A stretch of DNA of 64,000 nt from Sphingomonas insulae (lineage in GTDB: Bacteria; Pseudomonadota; Alphaproteobacteria; Sphingomonadales; Sphingomonadaceae), in the NCBI RefSeq assembly GCF_010450875.1, contig NZ_CP048421.1, forward strand, positions 128,929 to 192,928. The letters run 5' to 3'. The position numbers and the translations under genes are program-made. The notes beneath the pieces are model-generated. The model was given only the letters and a program-made list of their open reading frames with translations. It searched no databases and had not been told where the DNA came from. This document shows positions 34,244 through 44,078 of the stretch, one piece after another; the stretch's first letter is position 1, and every line of letters starts with the position of its first letter.

Positions 34244-35926
34244 TCAGCGCTCGCCGAACAGGTCGCGCTGCGCCTTTTCCAGTTCCTCGGCGTAGCGGCG
34301 GCGCACGAACGTTTCCGACAGGATGCCGAGCACGCGGCGATCGTCGTCGAGCACGGCCAATTCATCCGCGCCCGAGGCGTCAAATCGGCGCATGACCTCA
34401 GCGATATCCATCGTCGGTGCGAGCGCCGCATCGGCATTCACCGCAATCTCCGCGACTGGCGCGCCCGGATCGAAACCCTCGCCGTGCGCCGTAGGGGTCT
34501 GGACAATGCCGGCATAACGCTCGTCCGCATCGACCAGGACGGTGCGGCTCGTCGCGCCGAGCGGCACGCGGCGGCGGAAGGCGGCGATCGTCGTCGCGGC
34601 AGGGATCGGCTTGGCGTCGCGGCGCATCATCCGGCCCGCGGTGAGTGTCTTGACCCAGCCGACGTCCCGCGCGCTCTTGATCGTCTCGCCACGCAAATGC
34701 AGCCGCCAGGTCGAGAAGCTGTAACCGAACGTCTCGCGCACGATCGTCGACGACACCAGCGCGGCCGCGAGCACCGCGCCGGTGAGAGCGAAATCCTGCG
34801 TCGCCTCCAGCACGAGCATCGCCATCGTCATCGGCCCGCCGACCACCGCCACCGCGAGGGCCGCCATCCCGACCAGCGCGGCGTTGCGCGGATCGATCAC
34901 GTCGTGGCCGACCGCGGCGGCTAGCCCACCGGCGAACAGATGTCCCACCAGCGTTCCGAGGAAGAGCGATGCGAAAAACAGCCCGCCGCGAAACCCGAAG
35001 CCAAGCGAGACGATCGACGCCGCGCATTTCGCGAGGAAGATCGTCGCGATGAAAGCCAGCGGCGCGCCCAGCGCGAGGTCGGCGTGGAGCGCGCCATGCC
35101 CCGCCGACAGCGCCTGCGGTGACACCAGCGCGATCGGGATCAGCAGCGCGCCGCCGATCGCCGGGCGCGCCCAGTCGGGCAGCCGCGTGCGCCGCGTGGC
35201 GCTTTCGACGAAGGCGACGGCACGCATCAGCGCGATGCCGATCCCCGCGCAGATCGCGCCGAGGCCGGCATAGATCAGGAAATGGTGTGTCTCGTGCGGG
35301 AAGGTCGCGACCGCGTCGATGAGATAGGGCTGGATGCCGAGTAGTTGCGCGACCAGTGTCCCAGCCAATGCGGCGGCGACGACGGGCGCGAGTGCGGTCG
35401 GCGTGTACGCGCCGATGACGATCTCGAACGCGTAGAACGCACCGGCGAGCGGCGCGCCGAACGCCGCGGCGATCGCTGCTCCGGTACCCGCACCGACCAG
35501 GTTTCGCATATCGGCGCGGCGCAGATTGAACAGGCGCCCCACGACCGAGCCGATTGCGCCACCTAGCTGCGCATAGGCGGCCTCCAGTCCGACCGACGCG
35601 CCAAAGCCGTTCGACAGCATCGTCTGCCCCGAAATCACCAGGCTATCAGGCGCCGACATCCTGCCGCCGTGGAGCGCATTGGCCTCGACCGCATCGACCA
35701 GCCGCCGCTTGCGCGCTCGCGTTGCCCAGGAAAATGTTGCGAGCACGATGCCGCCGATCGGCAGTACGATCAGCGTGGCGATCGGCAGCAACGGCAGCGC
35801 ACTTAGCCGGCCGTCTGCTGGTAGGTCGAACAGAACATGCTGCAGCGTGCGCGCGATCGCGCCTTGGAACACGCTGAACAGACCTGCCCCCGCCCCGACG
35901 AGTGTCGCCAGCACGATGAACGCCAT
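34244..35926 (-). CDS. ClC-family chloride channel/antiporter with CBS domain
   Basis: 560 aa from an ATG. The frame is open 30-odd codons further upstream (a FIKWIRRRVRASE segment typical of the family start) but shows no ATG, GTG or TTG there. Residues about 1-400 are the ClC membrane fold. The Glu-containing filter motif is GLEAAYAQ instead of GREGP, with the gating Glu kept. The GxFxP motif is replaced by GFRGGLFFASL. A cytoplasmic part (about 420-560) holds CBS-type sequence (GADELAVLDDDRRVLGILSE). It may be an H+/Cl- exchanger used in acid resistance. It is divergent from an SLC13 gene. Confidence 0.88.
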   Translation of the reverse strand: MAFIVLATLVGAGAGLFSVFQGAIARTLQHVLFDLPADGRLSALPLLPIATLIVLPIGGIVLATFSWATRARKRRLVDAVEANALHGGRMSAPDSLVISGQTMLSNGFGASVGLEAAYAQLGGAIGSVVGRLFNLRRADMRNLVGAGTGAAIAAAFGAPLAGAFYAFEIVIGAYTPTALAPVVAAALAGTLVAQLLGIQPYLIDAVATFPHETHHFLIYAGLGAICAGIGIALMRAVAFVESATRRTRLPDWARPAIGGALLIPIALVSPQALSAGHGALHADLALGAPLAFIATIFLAKCAASIVSLGFGFRGGLFFASLFLGTLVGHLFAGGLAAAVGHDVIDPRNAALVGMAALAVAVVGGPMTMAMLVLEATQDFALTGAVLAAALVSSTIVRETFGYSFSTWRLHLRGETIKSARDVGWVKTLTAGRMMRRDAKPIPAATTIAAFRRRVPLGATSRTVLVDADERYAGIVQTPTAHGEGFDPGAPVAEIAVNADAALAPTMDIAEVMRRFDASGADELAVLDDDRRVLGILSETFVRRRYAEELEKAQRDLFGER

Positions 35927-36215
35927 CTCGCTCGCGCGGACGCGGCGGCGGATCCATTTGATGAACGCGAAAGCTTGCAGGATCAGTCGCCTTATCGAAG
36001 GTCTGCCCTCCCTACGTCCTGACCAGACAGCGGACTAGTGGCACACGATCACGCAAAGGCATTGCGACGTATCGCGCCCAAATATTTGCGCCAAACGAAG
36101 GCCTTGTGCACCGAATGATTGGCCGGGCAGCCGAATCAGCAATGGCGAGCGCACTGCAACCTGATATCCGGTTGGCCGAGCACGCGACGGTGTTCGACGA
36201 GAGGGCCGAACGAGC

Positions 36216-37994
36216 GTGACATTGCCGCAAATCCTGTCCTTCGCGCTGATCGGCGTCACCGTGGTGACGTTCGCCACCGGCCGATTCCGCTACGACCTCG
36301 TATCGCTTGTCGCGCTACTTGTGGCGATCGCCATCGGGATCGTGCCGGTGAAGGACGCTTTCACCGGCTTCACCAGCGACGTCGTCGTGATCATCGCCGC
36401 GGCGCTCGTCATCAGCGCGGGGATTGCGCGTTCGGGCGTGGTCGAGGCGACGCTTGCGCCGGGGCTGCGCAAGTTGAAGACGCTCACCACGCAGGTCCCG
36501 GCGATGACCGCGGCGACCGCACTGCTGTCGATCGTCACCAAAAACGTCGGCGCGCTGACTATCCTAATGCCGACCGCGATCAAAATCGGACGGCAGGAGG
36601 GCAGCTCTGTTTCCGCGTTGCTGATGCCGATGTCGTTCATTTCGCTGATCGCGGGGCTGTCGACGCTGGTCGGCACCTCGACCAACATCATCGTCAGCCA
36701 GGTACGCGAGCAGACGCTGGGCAAGCCGTTCCGCATGTTCGATTTCGCCCCGGTCGGACTGTCTCTGACCCTGCTCGGTCTCGCCTTCCTCAGCGTCGCT
36801 TGGCGCATCCTGCCGCGTGACCGGCAGGGGCGCGAGGATCTGGGCGAAAGCAATGCCGATGCGGTCTTTTCTACCGAGGCGACCGTACCCGACGATCTGC
36901 CCGATGATCTCAAGACGATCGCCGACCTCGATCTCGACAAGGAACACGTCGTCGTGGCGGGGATCGTCGGCTCAAACGGCGAACGGCGCGATGCGTCGCT
37001 TGGGGCGCCCCTCGTGCCGGGCGAGGTGCTCGTATTGCGTGGGGCGGATGCGGCGCTCGCCAAGGCATTCGACCGGCTGCCGCTGCACGAGGTGCGCGCA
37101 GACAAGGATGTCGAGAAGGACCAGCCGAACGAGGAGGTCCGCTCGATCGAGGCGGTTGTGCAGCCAGATTCGCCGCTGATCGGCAAGACCGCGAGGCGCG
37201 CGCGGTTGCAGGACGACTATGGCGTCAAGCTGCTCGCCGTCGGGCGTAGCAACGAGCGGATCACCGAACGACTACGCGAGATCACGATCCGCGCGGGCGA
37301 CGTGCTGCTGGTGCAAGCTGGCGAGAACGCGCTGCCGGACTTTCTGAAATCACTGTCGCTACTGCCGCTGGCCGATCGCGCGGTGTCGCTCGGCAACCCG
37401 CGCAAGCGCTACGGGCCGATCGCGATCGTCGTGGTCGCGATCGCTTTGATCGCGATGGGGATCGTGCCGGTAGTGGCCGGCTTCTTCGGCGCGGCGGTCC
37501 TGATCGTGGTGATCGGTGCGCTGCCGATCCGCGAGGCATACGGCGCGCTTGAGCCCGAGGTCCTCATCCTGATTGGCGCACTGACCCCGATCAGCGAGGC
37601 GGTGCAGCATACCGGCGGCACCGCGCTGATCGCGGCGGGGCTGGCGCAGATCCTGACGGGCATCGCACCGATCCTGGTTCTGGGTACTTTGCTGGTGGTG
37701 GCGATGGCGGCAGCGCCGTTCCTGCACAACGCGCCGACCGTGCTGGTGCTTGGGCCGATCGCGGTGATGGTGGCGCAGCGGCTACACCTCAATCCCGATC
37801 CGTTCCTGATGGCGGTGGCGACCGGCGCGGGATGCGATTTCCTCACCCCCGTCGGCCACCAGTGCAACACCTTGGTCATGGGGCCGGGGGGATACCGGTT
37901 CGGCGATTACGCGCGGCTGGGCGCGCCGCTGTCGCTCATGGTGATTTTGCTCGGCGTGCCCCTGATCGCATTCATCTGGCCGCTGGCAGGGTAA
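36216..37994 (+). CDS. SLC13-family permease with TrkA-C domains
   Basis: 592 aa from a GTG. Two membrane halves (about 1-200 and 400-592) flank two cytoplasmic RCK/TrkA-C-like domains (about 210-385; EVRSIEAVVQPDSPLIGKTAR, ERITERLREITIRAGDVLLVQ). Signatures include LSTLVGTSTNIIVS near 145 and TPVGHQCNTLVMGP near 545, as in divalent-anion:Na+ symporters of the YfbS/SLC13 group. The substrate is probably sulfate or a related dianion, but dicarboxylates are possible. Confidence 0.88.
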   Translation: MTLPQILSFALIGVTVVTFATGRFRYDLVSLVALLVAIAIGIVPVKDAFTGFTSDVVVIIAAALVISAGIARSGVVEATLAPGLRKLKTLTTQVPAMTAATALLSIVTKNVGALTILMPTAIKIGRQEGSSVSALLMPMSFISLIAGLSTLVGTSTNIIVSQVREQTLGKPFRMFDFAPVGLSLTLLGLAFLSVAWRILPRDRQGREDLGESNADAVFSTEATVPDDLPDDLKTIADLDLDKEHVVVAGIVGSNGERRDASLGAPLVPGEVLVLRGADAALAKAFDRLPLHEVRADKDVEKDQPNEEVRSIEAVVQPDSPLIGKTARRARLQDDYGVKLLAVGRSNERITERLREITIRAGDVLLVQAGENALPDFLKSLSLLPLADRAVSLGNPRKRYGPIAIVVVAIALIAMGIVPVVAGFFGAAVLIVVIGALPIREAYGALEPEVLILIGALTPISEAVQHTGGTALIAAGLAQILTGIAPILVLGTLLVVAMAAAPFLHNAPTVLVLGPIAVMVAQRLHLNPDPFLMAVATGAGCDFLTPVGHQCNTLVMGPGGYRFGDYARLGAPLSLMVILLGVPLIAFIWPLAG

Positions 37995-38359
37995 GTGCGC
38001 CGAGGCAGTTGCGGTCGCGTCACAATTTCACCGTGCGCAGTGATAGAGAGCCTCATCGCACCGAAATTTGTTGGCAAAGCAACCGCACCCGACGCAACGA
38101 GGGCGACCTAGTACCGGTCGGCCTGCTCCGCAGCAGCCGCAGGATTTGATAGAACCGTGGCTCGCGCTCGGCGCCGACCAGCGTGGCTACTTTCACCGTG
38201 CCCGCGCGGCATATGGTCATTCCTGCTCGTCTCAGCGGCTGCGCGACGCCGGTCCAGCGGCGCACCGATTTTTTGATAGCATCCAAGTTTGCACCGTCGT
38301 CGCGCCGGCGCTGGGCACGCAACTGGGTGTTCGAAACGCTGCTTTTGAGACGCGAAACC
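37995..38359. other. gap between convergent SLC13 and CPA1 genes
   Basis: 365 bases. Minus-strand codons near 38053-38218 give a short sequence (TVKVATLVGAEREPRFYQIL) that faintly resembles a regulator fragment, but there is no supported start or family. No clear terminator. Confidence 0.35.
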
Positions 38360-39622
38360 TTAATCGGCCGTTGACACGTCGGCTCCCCTAGCGCGCGCGA
38401 GGACGCGTTCGATCGATCCACCTTGTACGATGACAGAGAACAGGACGACGATGTACGTCGCCGCGAGCGCGATCGACCGCGCTGGCCCATCCGGTAGCCC
38501 GAGTGCCAGCGCCACCGAGATGCCACCGCGCAGGCCACCCCAGATCAACGTCACTGGCGCAAGGCGGCCGAGCGACAAAATCGGCCTCAGGACCGTCAAT
38601 GGCGCGACCACCGCGATGCCCCGGGCAAGGAGCACCAGTGGTATGGCCGCGAGCCCGAGTACGATCAGGCGTGGGTCCCACGGGATTGTCACCACCTCAA
38701 GCCCGATGAGCAGGAAGAGCACGGCATTGAGGATGTCGTCGATCAGTGCCCAGAATTTAAGCAGGTAATCGCGGGTCACGTCACTCATTGCATCGGCCAC
38801 GCCCTTGTTGCCGATCAGCAAACCCGCCACCGCCATCGCGACAGGACCGCTGACGTGAAGCTGGCTGGCAAGCGCATAGCCGCCCATGACGACCGCGAGG
38901 CTGATCATCACCTCGACATTGTACTCGTCGATCGTCCGCATCGCACGGTAACCAAGCCAGCCCGCCCCGAGGCCCAGCAGCACCCCACCGCCGGCCTCTT
39001 GCAGGAACAAGGTGCCGGCATGGCCGATGGACAGTGGCTCGGTGCCTAGCGCGGCCTCGAGCAGGATCGCGAATACGACGACGCCGACGCCGTCGTTGAA
39101 CAGGCTCTCGCCCGCGACCGTCGCCTTCAACGTCGGCGATACCTCGGCACGGCCAAGGATGCCCATGACCGCGACTGGATCGGTCGGGCTGATGAGCGCG
39201 CCGAACACCAGGCACCAGATGATCGGCACGGTAAGACCCAGCCACCCGGCGATCACGTGAAAGCCCAGGCCGATGATGGCGGTCGAAAGCACCACGCCGA
39301 CCGTGCTCAGCACCGCGATCGGCCAGCGCCCCTCGCGCATATGGTCCCATTTGACGTGCAGAGCGCCCGCGAACAGCAGGAACGAGAGCATGCCGTCCAT
39401 GAGGGTGGTGTGGAAATCGATGCCGGCGATGAACCCGACGACCTGATCGCCGACCTCGCTACCTGGCAGCAGCCGGTCCAGCCCAACAACGATCAGCGAG
39501 GCGACCGCCCCCATGATCGTCAGCCCGATCGAGGACGGCAGCTTGAGGACGCGATGGTTGAAATAACCAAGCACCGCGGCGAGCACGATGAGAACGGCCG
39601 CGGCGTCGAACGGTGTGAGCAA
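38360..39622 (-). CDS. CPA1-family Na+/H+ antiporter
   Basis: 420 aa from a TTG four bases after the MscS stop. About 12 membrane segments. The CPA1 core motifs are present: SPTDPVAV near 145 and GESLFNDGVGV near 170, with the N-D pair of electroneutral exchangers. It is the last gene of an apparent operon with the lipoprotein, DUF2254 and MscS genes. It exchanges Na+ or K+ for H+ at the inner membrane. Confidence 0.9.
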   Translation of the reverse strand: MLTPFDAAAVLIVLAAVLGYFNHRVLKLPSSIGLTIMGAVASLIVVGLDRLLPGSEVGDQVVGFIAGIDFHTTLMDGMLSFLLFAGALHVKWDHMREGRWPIAVLSTVGVVLSTAIIGLGFHVIAGWLGLTVPIIWCLVFGALISPTDPVAVMGILGRAEVSPTLKATVAGESLFNDGVGVVVFAILLEAALGTEPLSIGHAGTLFLQEAGGGVLLGLGAGWLGYRAMRTIDEYNVEVMISLAVVMGGYALASQLHVSGPVAMAVAGLLIGNKGVADAMSDVTRDYLLKFWALIDDILNAVLFLLIGLEVVTIPWDPRLIVLGLAAIPLVLLARGIAVVAPLTVLRPILSLGRLAPVTLIWGGLRGGISVALALGLPDGPARSIALAATYIVVLFSVIVQGGSIERVLARARGADVSTAD

Positions 39623-39626
39623 TCGA

Positions 39627-40598
39627 TCAGTCCTTTGCGCGCGCGATGGTCACCGCGTTAAGTGGACGCGGCTCGGGCACGTCGTCGCCTGCCGGCCAGC
39701 CCTCGCGCTGGCGACGACGATCGCCGTCGCTTGCCTCTGTTTGATCGTGGAACAGCACCTGCGTCGTCGGGAAGGGCAGATCGATGCCGGCACCTGCCAG
39801 CGCCTCGGCGACGGCCTGAAGCACGCGATCGCGCACCTGCACGACGCCCGACCGCTTGGGCTTGGTCCACCACCGCAGGCGCAGGTTCTTGGACGATCCG
39901 GCAAGGTCCCACAGCAGCACGTCGGGCGCGGGATCGGCCAGCACGCCCTCGACACCCTTCACCGCCTCCAGGGCGATTGCGCGTGCCTTCGACACGTCGT
40001 CGCCGTAGCCGATGCCGACGTCGTATTCGGAGCGGAGCAGATCGTAGGCGGTGATGACGGTGACCGTCTCAGTGTAGATGACGCTGTTGGGGACGATCAC
40101 GCGCTGGCCGTCATAGGTGCGGATGTAGGTCGCGCGCGTCTCGATCGATTCCACCGTGCCGGTAAAACCGCCCCCGGTGGTGATCTCGTCCCCGGCGCGA
40201 AAGGGATGGCGGATCAGGAGCAGGATGCCGGCGAGCAGGTTCTGGAAGATGTCCTTGAACGCGAAGCCGATCGCGACACCGCCGATGCCGAGCGCGGAGA
40301 AGAGCTTGGCGGGGGTGACGGAGGGGAACGCGACAGTCGCCGCGATCAGCGCGCCGAGCAGCATTAGCCCGATATAGGCGAGCCGGCCGAAGGCCATCCC
40401 GGCGCTAGGGAACTCGGATCGCTTCGCGGCGAACGCCTCAACGCCGCGCCGTACGCCCGAGGCGATGCCCCAGAAGATGAGAAAGACGACGACGCCGGCG
40501 ATCAAGAGCGGCAGCATGGCAAGAAAGCCGTTTGCCATGCCGTTGACGGTCGCCCAGATCTCGGACGGATGGATGGCGTTGGCCGATGGTGTGTCCAT
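39627..40598 (-). CDS. MscS-type mechanosensitive channel
   Basis: 323 aa. Three N-terminal membrane segments lead to the pore helix region (SVTPAKLFSALGIGGVAIGFAFKDIFQNLLAGILLLIRHPFRAGD) and the cytoplasmic beta domain (GFTGTVESIETRATYIRTYDGQRVIVPNSVIY). These are the key MscS signatures. It opens on membrane tension to release osmolytes. It is nine bases after the DUF2254 gene and four before the CPA1 gene. Confidence 0.93.
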   Translation of the reverse strand: MDTPSANAIHPSEIWATVNGMANGFLAMLPLLIAGVVVFLIFWGIASGVRRGVEAFAAKRSEFPSAGMAFGRLAYIGLMLLGALIAATVAFPSVTPAKLFSALGIGGVAIGFAFKDIFQNLLAGILLLIRHPFRAGDEITTGGGFTGTVESIETRATYIRTYDGQRVIVPNSVIYTETVTVITAYDLLRSEYDVGIGYGDDVSKARAIALEAVKGVEGVLADPAPDVLLWDLAGSSKNLRLRWWTKPKRSGVVQVRDRVLQAVAEALAGAGIDLPFPTTQVLFHDQTEASDGDRRRQREGWPAGDDVPEPRPLNAVTIARAKD

Positions 40599-40607
40599 GA
40601 TGATCCC

Positions 40608-42014
40608 TCAGGCCGTGCCGGCGAGCCAGGCGGTTCCGTCGCGCAGGCGACGCTTGTAGTCTGGCTCGGCCAGCGCTGCGCGCAGCTCATCGGCTCGATC
40701 CCGAACGCGGCGCAGGTTGAAGCCCTTCAGTCCCTCGTTCGCCAGCTCTTCGAGCTTGTCGGCGTAGGAGCGGATCGTTGCCAAACGATCGGGCTCATCG
40801 CAGTCCAGCGACACCTCGCCGAGCGCGTTGAGGTAGCGCAGCGCCGCTACCATGTCCGGCGCACAATATTGCGCGAGCGCACCGAACGAGCGGTCCATCA
40901 GCGAGGCGAAGGTGACCGGGTGGGCGATGACCCTGAGCGCACCGTCGTCGTCCACCCGCAGGTGCGACGGAAGCGATCGCCCGGCGAGATCGGACAGCGC
41001 CGCACTCAACCAGTCGAGACAGGTGACGGCGGTGAAGGGATCGTTGACGCCGGGCGAGAGGGCCCGCGCCGCGATTTCGACCAGCTCGTCGACCAGAAAT
41101 CGCAGGTCCTGCAACGCGGAACGGCGTGATCCGATCGCGACGGCATCGCGAAGCGCATCGGCGCACTTGTCGTCGCATCGCCCCGGCGGCCAGGCTTCCA
41201 CCAGCGCCCGGCCGACATGGACGAAGTCGCCGGGCTGGTATTGGAGGCGCAATACCAGCTCATTCTCCTGAGCGACGCGCATCACCGTCTCATCGTCGAG
41301 AAACTGGATGTAGCCGGTGTCCTTCGCCTTCACGACAAAGCGGTCCGCCCCGACTGCGGGCGAGGCATGGTCGCGGAAGGTCGCGGGCAGCTTATCTGCG
41401 GTCGCGGCATGATCGTCTGGCGCCTCGCCGATGAAGCGGGGGAAGCGGTCATCGATCCCGCGCAGCAGCCGATCGCCGACATCCTCGATGACGCTGTTGA
41501 TATGTATCTTCGACGGGACGTGGTGAATGAAAAAGATCAGCACCGCGATCGAGCAGAGCGCCAGCAGGACCCCGACCAGCAACGCCAGATTGGGCACGAA
41601 GCCATAGCCGCCCGATTCCTCCGCCGAGCGGATCGTGCGCAGCACCAGCAGGCAGTAGAGGAACGTCGCGATGAAGGTGCCGAGCGTCACCTGGTTGCCG
41701 CGGTCGCGCATGAAGTTGGTGAGCAGCCGCGGTCCGTACTGACCCGAGGCATAGACCACCGCTGCGATCGTGACCGAGAAGACGGTACCCGCGACGGTGA
41801 TCATCGATCCGCCGACCGACGACAGCACCTGTCGCGCGCCGTCAGGGTGCGAGGCATACACCCAGGCATACCCGCCCATCCAGGAGGAGCCGACCGCGGC
41901 GTCGAGCGTCACCATGCCGATCGCGAGCAGTACCGCCCCAATCGCCATGATCGTCGGCACGAACCAGTAGCTGGAGCCGAGATAGTCGGCGAGACGAAGC
42001 AGGCCGGCTTTCAT
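40608..42014 (-). CDS. DUF2254 integral membrane protein
   Basis: 468 aa. The ATG at 42014 is preferred over a TTG six bases earlier. Four N-terminal membrane segments (up to about 150) include GGSMITVAGTVFSVTIAAVVYASGQYGPRLL, a DUF2254 signature. The C-terminal two thirds is cytoplasmic, with the conserved ALSPGVNDPFTAVTCLDWL. The function is unknown. Linkage to MscS and CPA1 suggests a role in ion or turgor control. Confidence 0.88.
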   Translation of the reverse strand: MKAGLLRLADYLGSSYWFVPTIMAIGAVLLAIGMVTLDAAVGSSWMGGYAWVYASHPDGARQVLSSVGGSMITVAGTVFSVTIAAVVYASGQYGPRLLTNFMRDRGNQVTLGTFIATFLYCLLVLRTIRSAEESGGYGFVPNLALLVGVLLALCSIAVLIFFIHHVPSKIHINSVIEDVGDRLLRGIDDRFPRFIGEAPDDHAATADKLPATFRDHASPAVGADRFVVKAKDTGYIQFLDDETVMRVAQENELVLRLQYQPGDFVHVGRALVEAWPPGRCDDKCADALRDAVAIGSRRSALQDLRFLVDELVEIAARALSPGVNDPFTAVTCLDWLSAALSDLAGRSLPSHLRVDDDGALRVIAHPVTFASLMDRSFGALAQYCAPDMVAALRYLNALGEVSLDCDEPDRLATIRSYADKLEELANEGLKGFNLRRVRDRADELRAALAEPDYKRRLRDGTAWLAGTA

Positions 42015-42068
42015 CGGCAAATACCTTATGGATGGCCCGGCCGATCGCGTCGGCCGAACGCTAGGGGG

Positions 42069-42374
42069 TCAGCGGACGGCGGCTGCCTGGTTGGCGACGA
42101 TCGCATCGCGCCGTTCCTGGCTCATGGCGGCGACGTTCATATCAGCGGCCTCGATTGCGTCGGCGCGGGACTCAGCCGTGTCGCGCGCCTTGTCGGCCCG
42201 ATTGTCGAGCACCGCTGCCTGATTGCGCAGCGCGTCCGCATTCGCTTCCATCGCATCGGCACGGTTGTCCGCCGCATTCTCGACGCGGCCGGCGAGCTTG
42301 TCGGACGGGCTCTTATTGCATGCAGCGAGCGACAGCACCGTGGCGGCGAGCAGGATGGCGGAACGTGTTTTCAA
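42069..42374 (-). CDS. small stress-type lipoprotein
   Basis: 101 aa from a TTG with GGAG seven bases upstream. The signal peptide ends in a lipobox (LSLAAC). The mature part is a helical, repetitive sequence of N-A-D/R-A units (ENAADNRADAMEANADALRNQ), likely a coiled coil in the periplasm like Lpp-type proteins. An EcfG promoter lies upstream, and 54 bases later the DUF2254 gene starts, so it probably leads the stress operon. Confidence 0.8.
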   Translation of the reverse strand: MKTRSAILLAATVLSLAACNKSPSDKLAGRVENAADNRADAMEANADALRNQAAVLDNRADKARDTAESRADAIEAADMNVAAMSQERRDAIVANQAAAVR

Positions 42375-42445
42375 GTCGCATCTCCAATTATGAGGCGCCG
42401 CAAAATGATCCGCGACGCGCCGCGACCGATTGTCGGGGTTGTTTA

Positions 42446-42471
42446 AACGGGAGGGCGATCGGTCCTGTTCC
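42446..42471 (-). promoter_or_regulatory. EcfG (general stress sigma) promoter
   Basis: On the minus strand GGAAC (42471-42467), 17 bases, CGTT (42449-42446), about 72 bases upstream of the lipoprotein start. This matches the alphaproteobacterial PhyR-EcfG general stress consensus in sequence and spacing. Confidence 0.7.
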
Positions 42472-42518
42472 TCCGACGTAACGATGTTCAGCGAAAGACT
42501 TGTGTTTGAGCGGCAAAA

Positions 42519-43016
42519 TCAGCGGGGGAATGCAGAGCGGTCGCCTGCGGCTGAGGTTGCGATGACGCTGATGCTGCCATCCGTCTCGAGTACGACCGCA
42601 GCGATGCGGCCAAGATCGCCTCCCCCACTCTTGCGCACCGCAGCCGCTACCTCGTCGCGTGTCACGCGCTCGTCGAGCAGGGCTGCTTCATCAAATTGCC
42701 CATCGCAAAGCAGTGTTCTTGGCGAGGACTTGATCGCCGCCTCAACCGGCGACACGCGCTGCGCAATCCAGGCGATAACGAACTGGAGCGCCGCCAGGAT
42801 GACGAAGGCGAGCACGCCTTCGTCCAGGGGGACGTCCTTCGATAACAGCACGGTGGCCAGCGTCGACCCAAGCGCGACCGTCACGACGAAGTCGAACGCG
42901 TTCATCTTGGCGAGTGTGCGCTTGCCGCTCACGCGCAGCACCGCGATCAGCGACAGGTAGGCGAGCGGCCCCACGATGAGGATGCGGACCAGGCCGAAGA
43001 GACTACCGGTAAACAT
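42519..43016 (-). CDS. DUF421 (YetF-like) membrane protein
   Basis: 165 aa. Three N-terminal membrane segments (about 8-28, 40-60 and 65-85) with the family signature LRVSGKRTLAKMNAFDFVVTVALGS. Then a small cytoplasmic domain (CDGQFDEAALLDERVTRDEVAAAVRKSG). Proteins of this type are linked to stress resistance but have no known activity. It follows the EEP-family gene by three bases. Confidence 0.88.
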   Translation of the reverse strand: MFTGSLFGLVRILIVGPLAYLSLIAVLRVSGKRTLAKMNAFDFVVTVALGSTLATVLLSKDVPLDEGVLAFVILAALQFVIAWIAQRVSPVEAAIKSSPRTLLCDGQFDEAALLDERVTRDEVAAAVRKSGGGDLGRIAAVVLETDGSISVIATSAAGDRSAFPR

Positions 43017-43019
43017 TGT

Positions 43020-44078
43020 CTAGTGCCTCGTCATGGATTGTGCCGCGCGACGCGTCTCCGGCGTCATCACGTCGGGAGAGGCATTCTGCCGCCGTGCCGG
43101 ATCGCCAATGAGGCAGAGCGTGGCCCCAAGCGGGCGATGGTCGGAGCCGACATTTTCGAGAATGTGCAGATCGCGGAAGGTGAAGGCGGGCGAGATGAAA
43201 AGCTGGTCGAGCGGCCAGCCCAACGCTGCATAGTCGGCAGGAAAGCTCGGGTAATTGCCGCGGCCGATCCGAGGATCGATAAAGCCGCCGACATGCTTGA
43301 AAAGCCGGGTCGTGCGCGACCACGCGACGTCGTTGAAATCGCCCATCGCCATCCTGGGAACCTCACTGTCGCCGACTGCCAGCGCGGCATGTTCGATCTT
43401 GCGATCGCGCAGGTCCGTGTCCTGACCTGGAACCGGCGGACGGGGATGCAGGCCGATATAGTCGAATGGCTTGCCGTCCCGTGTCGCGAGACGAGCGTAC
43501 AACGTCGGCGTATCCTGATCCGTGATGTTCTGCGTCCCGGCCGAGCGCACCGGCAGATTGGTCGCGAACACCATGCCATAGGTGTTGTCGAGAGGGCGCA
43601 ACACCCGCGATCGGTAGCGGGACAGCTGCGGCGCCAGCGCATCGACCCAGCGCCGGTCGGTTTCCATCAGGAGCAGGATATCCGGCTTCAGCCGGTCGAT
43701 CAGCCGCTGCGTCGCCGCATAGTCACGGTTGTGCTGGTAGACGTTGAGCCCAAGCACGGTGAAACACGATGCTCTTGCCCCGGCATCCACCTCTTCCCTG
43801 TCCTCGACCTCGACGGGCGCGAACCAGAAGTAGGGATACACACGCCATGCCTGTAGCGCTGCGGCAAGCGCCAGGATTGCAATGACACCGGTCCCCGGAC
43901 GTCCTCGCACAAAAATGGCGGTACCCGTGGCGAGGACACCGATTGCGATCAGCGTCAGCATCCGCGGAAAATCGAGCACCCGAACCCACCATAGGTCGGA
44001 ATGGATCAGACTGATGAGCGTGGCCGCCAGCAGGACCAGCGCCAGCGCGGAGAAAATCAAGGTGCTGACGCTGCGCAT
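43020..44078 (-). CDS. EEP-family (endonuclease/exonuclease/phosphatase) membrane protein
   Basis: 352 aa. Three N-terminal membrane segments (up to about 85) are followed by an EEP fold facing the periplasm. Motifs: GLNVYQHNRD (Asn), LLMETDRRW (catalytic Glu), GDFNDVAWS (Asp/Asn) and NVGSDHRPL (Asp/His). The substrate may be a phosphodiester such as a phospholipid or nucleic acid. It is the first gene of a pair with DUF421. Confidence 0.88.
   Translation of the reverse strand: MRSVSTLIFSALALVLLAATLISLIHSDLWWVRVLDFPRMLTLIAIGVLATGTAIFVRGRPGTGVIAILALAAALQAWRVYPYFWFAPVEVEDREEVDAGARASCFTVLGLNVYQHNRDYAATQRLIDRLKPDILLLMETDRRWVDALAPQLSRYRSRVLRPLDNTYGMVFATNLPVRSAGTQNITDQDTPTLYARLATRDGKPFDYIGLHPRPPVPGQDTDLRDRKIEHAALAVGDSEVPRMAMGDFNDVAWSRTTRLFKHVGGFIDPRIGRGNYPSFPADYAALGWPLDQLFISPAFTFRDLHILENVGSDHRPLGATLCLIGDPARRQNASPDVMTPETRRAAQSMTRH

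Noticed and set aside
36290..37186. Long minus-strand frame opposite the SLC13 gene
   Set aside because: Ser/Arg-rich translation without family features; the plus-strand protein is clear.
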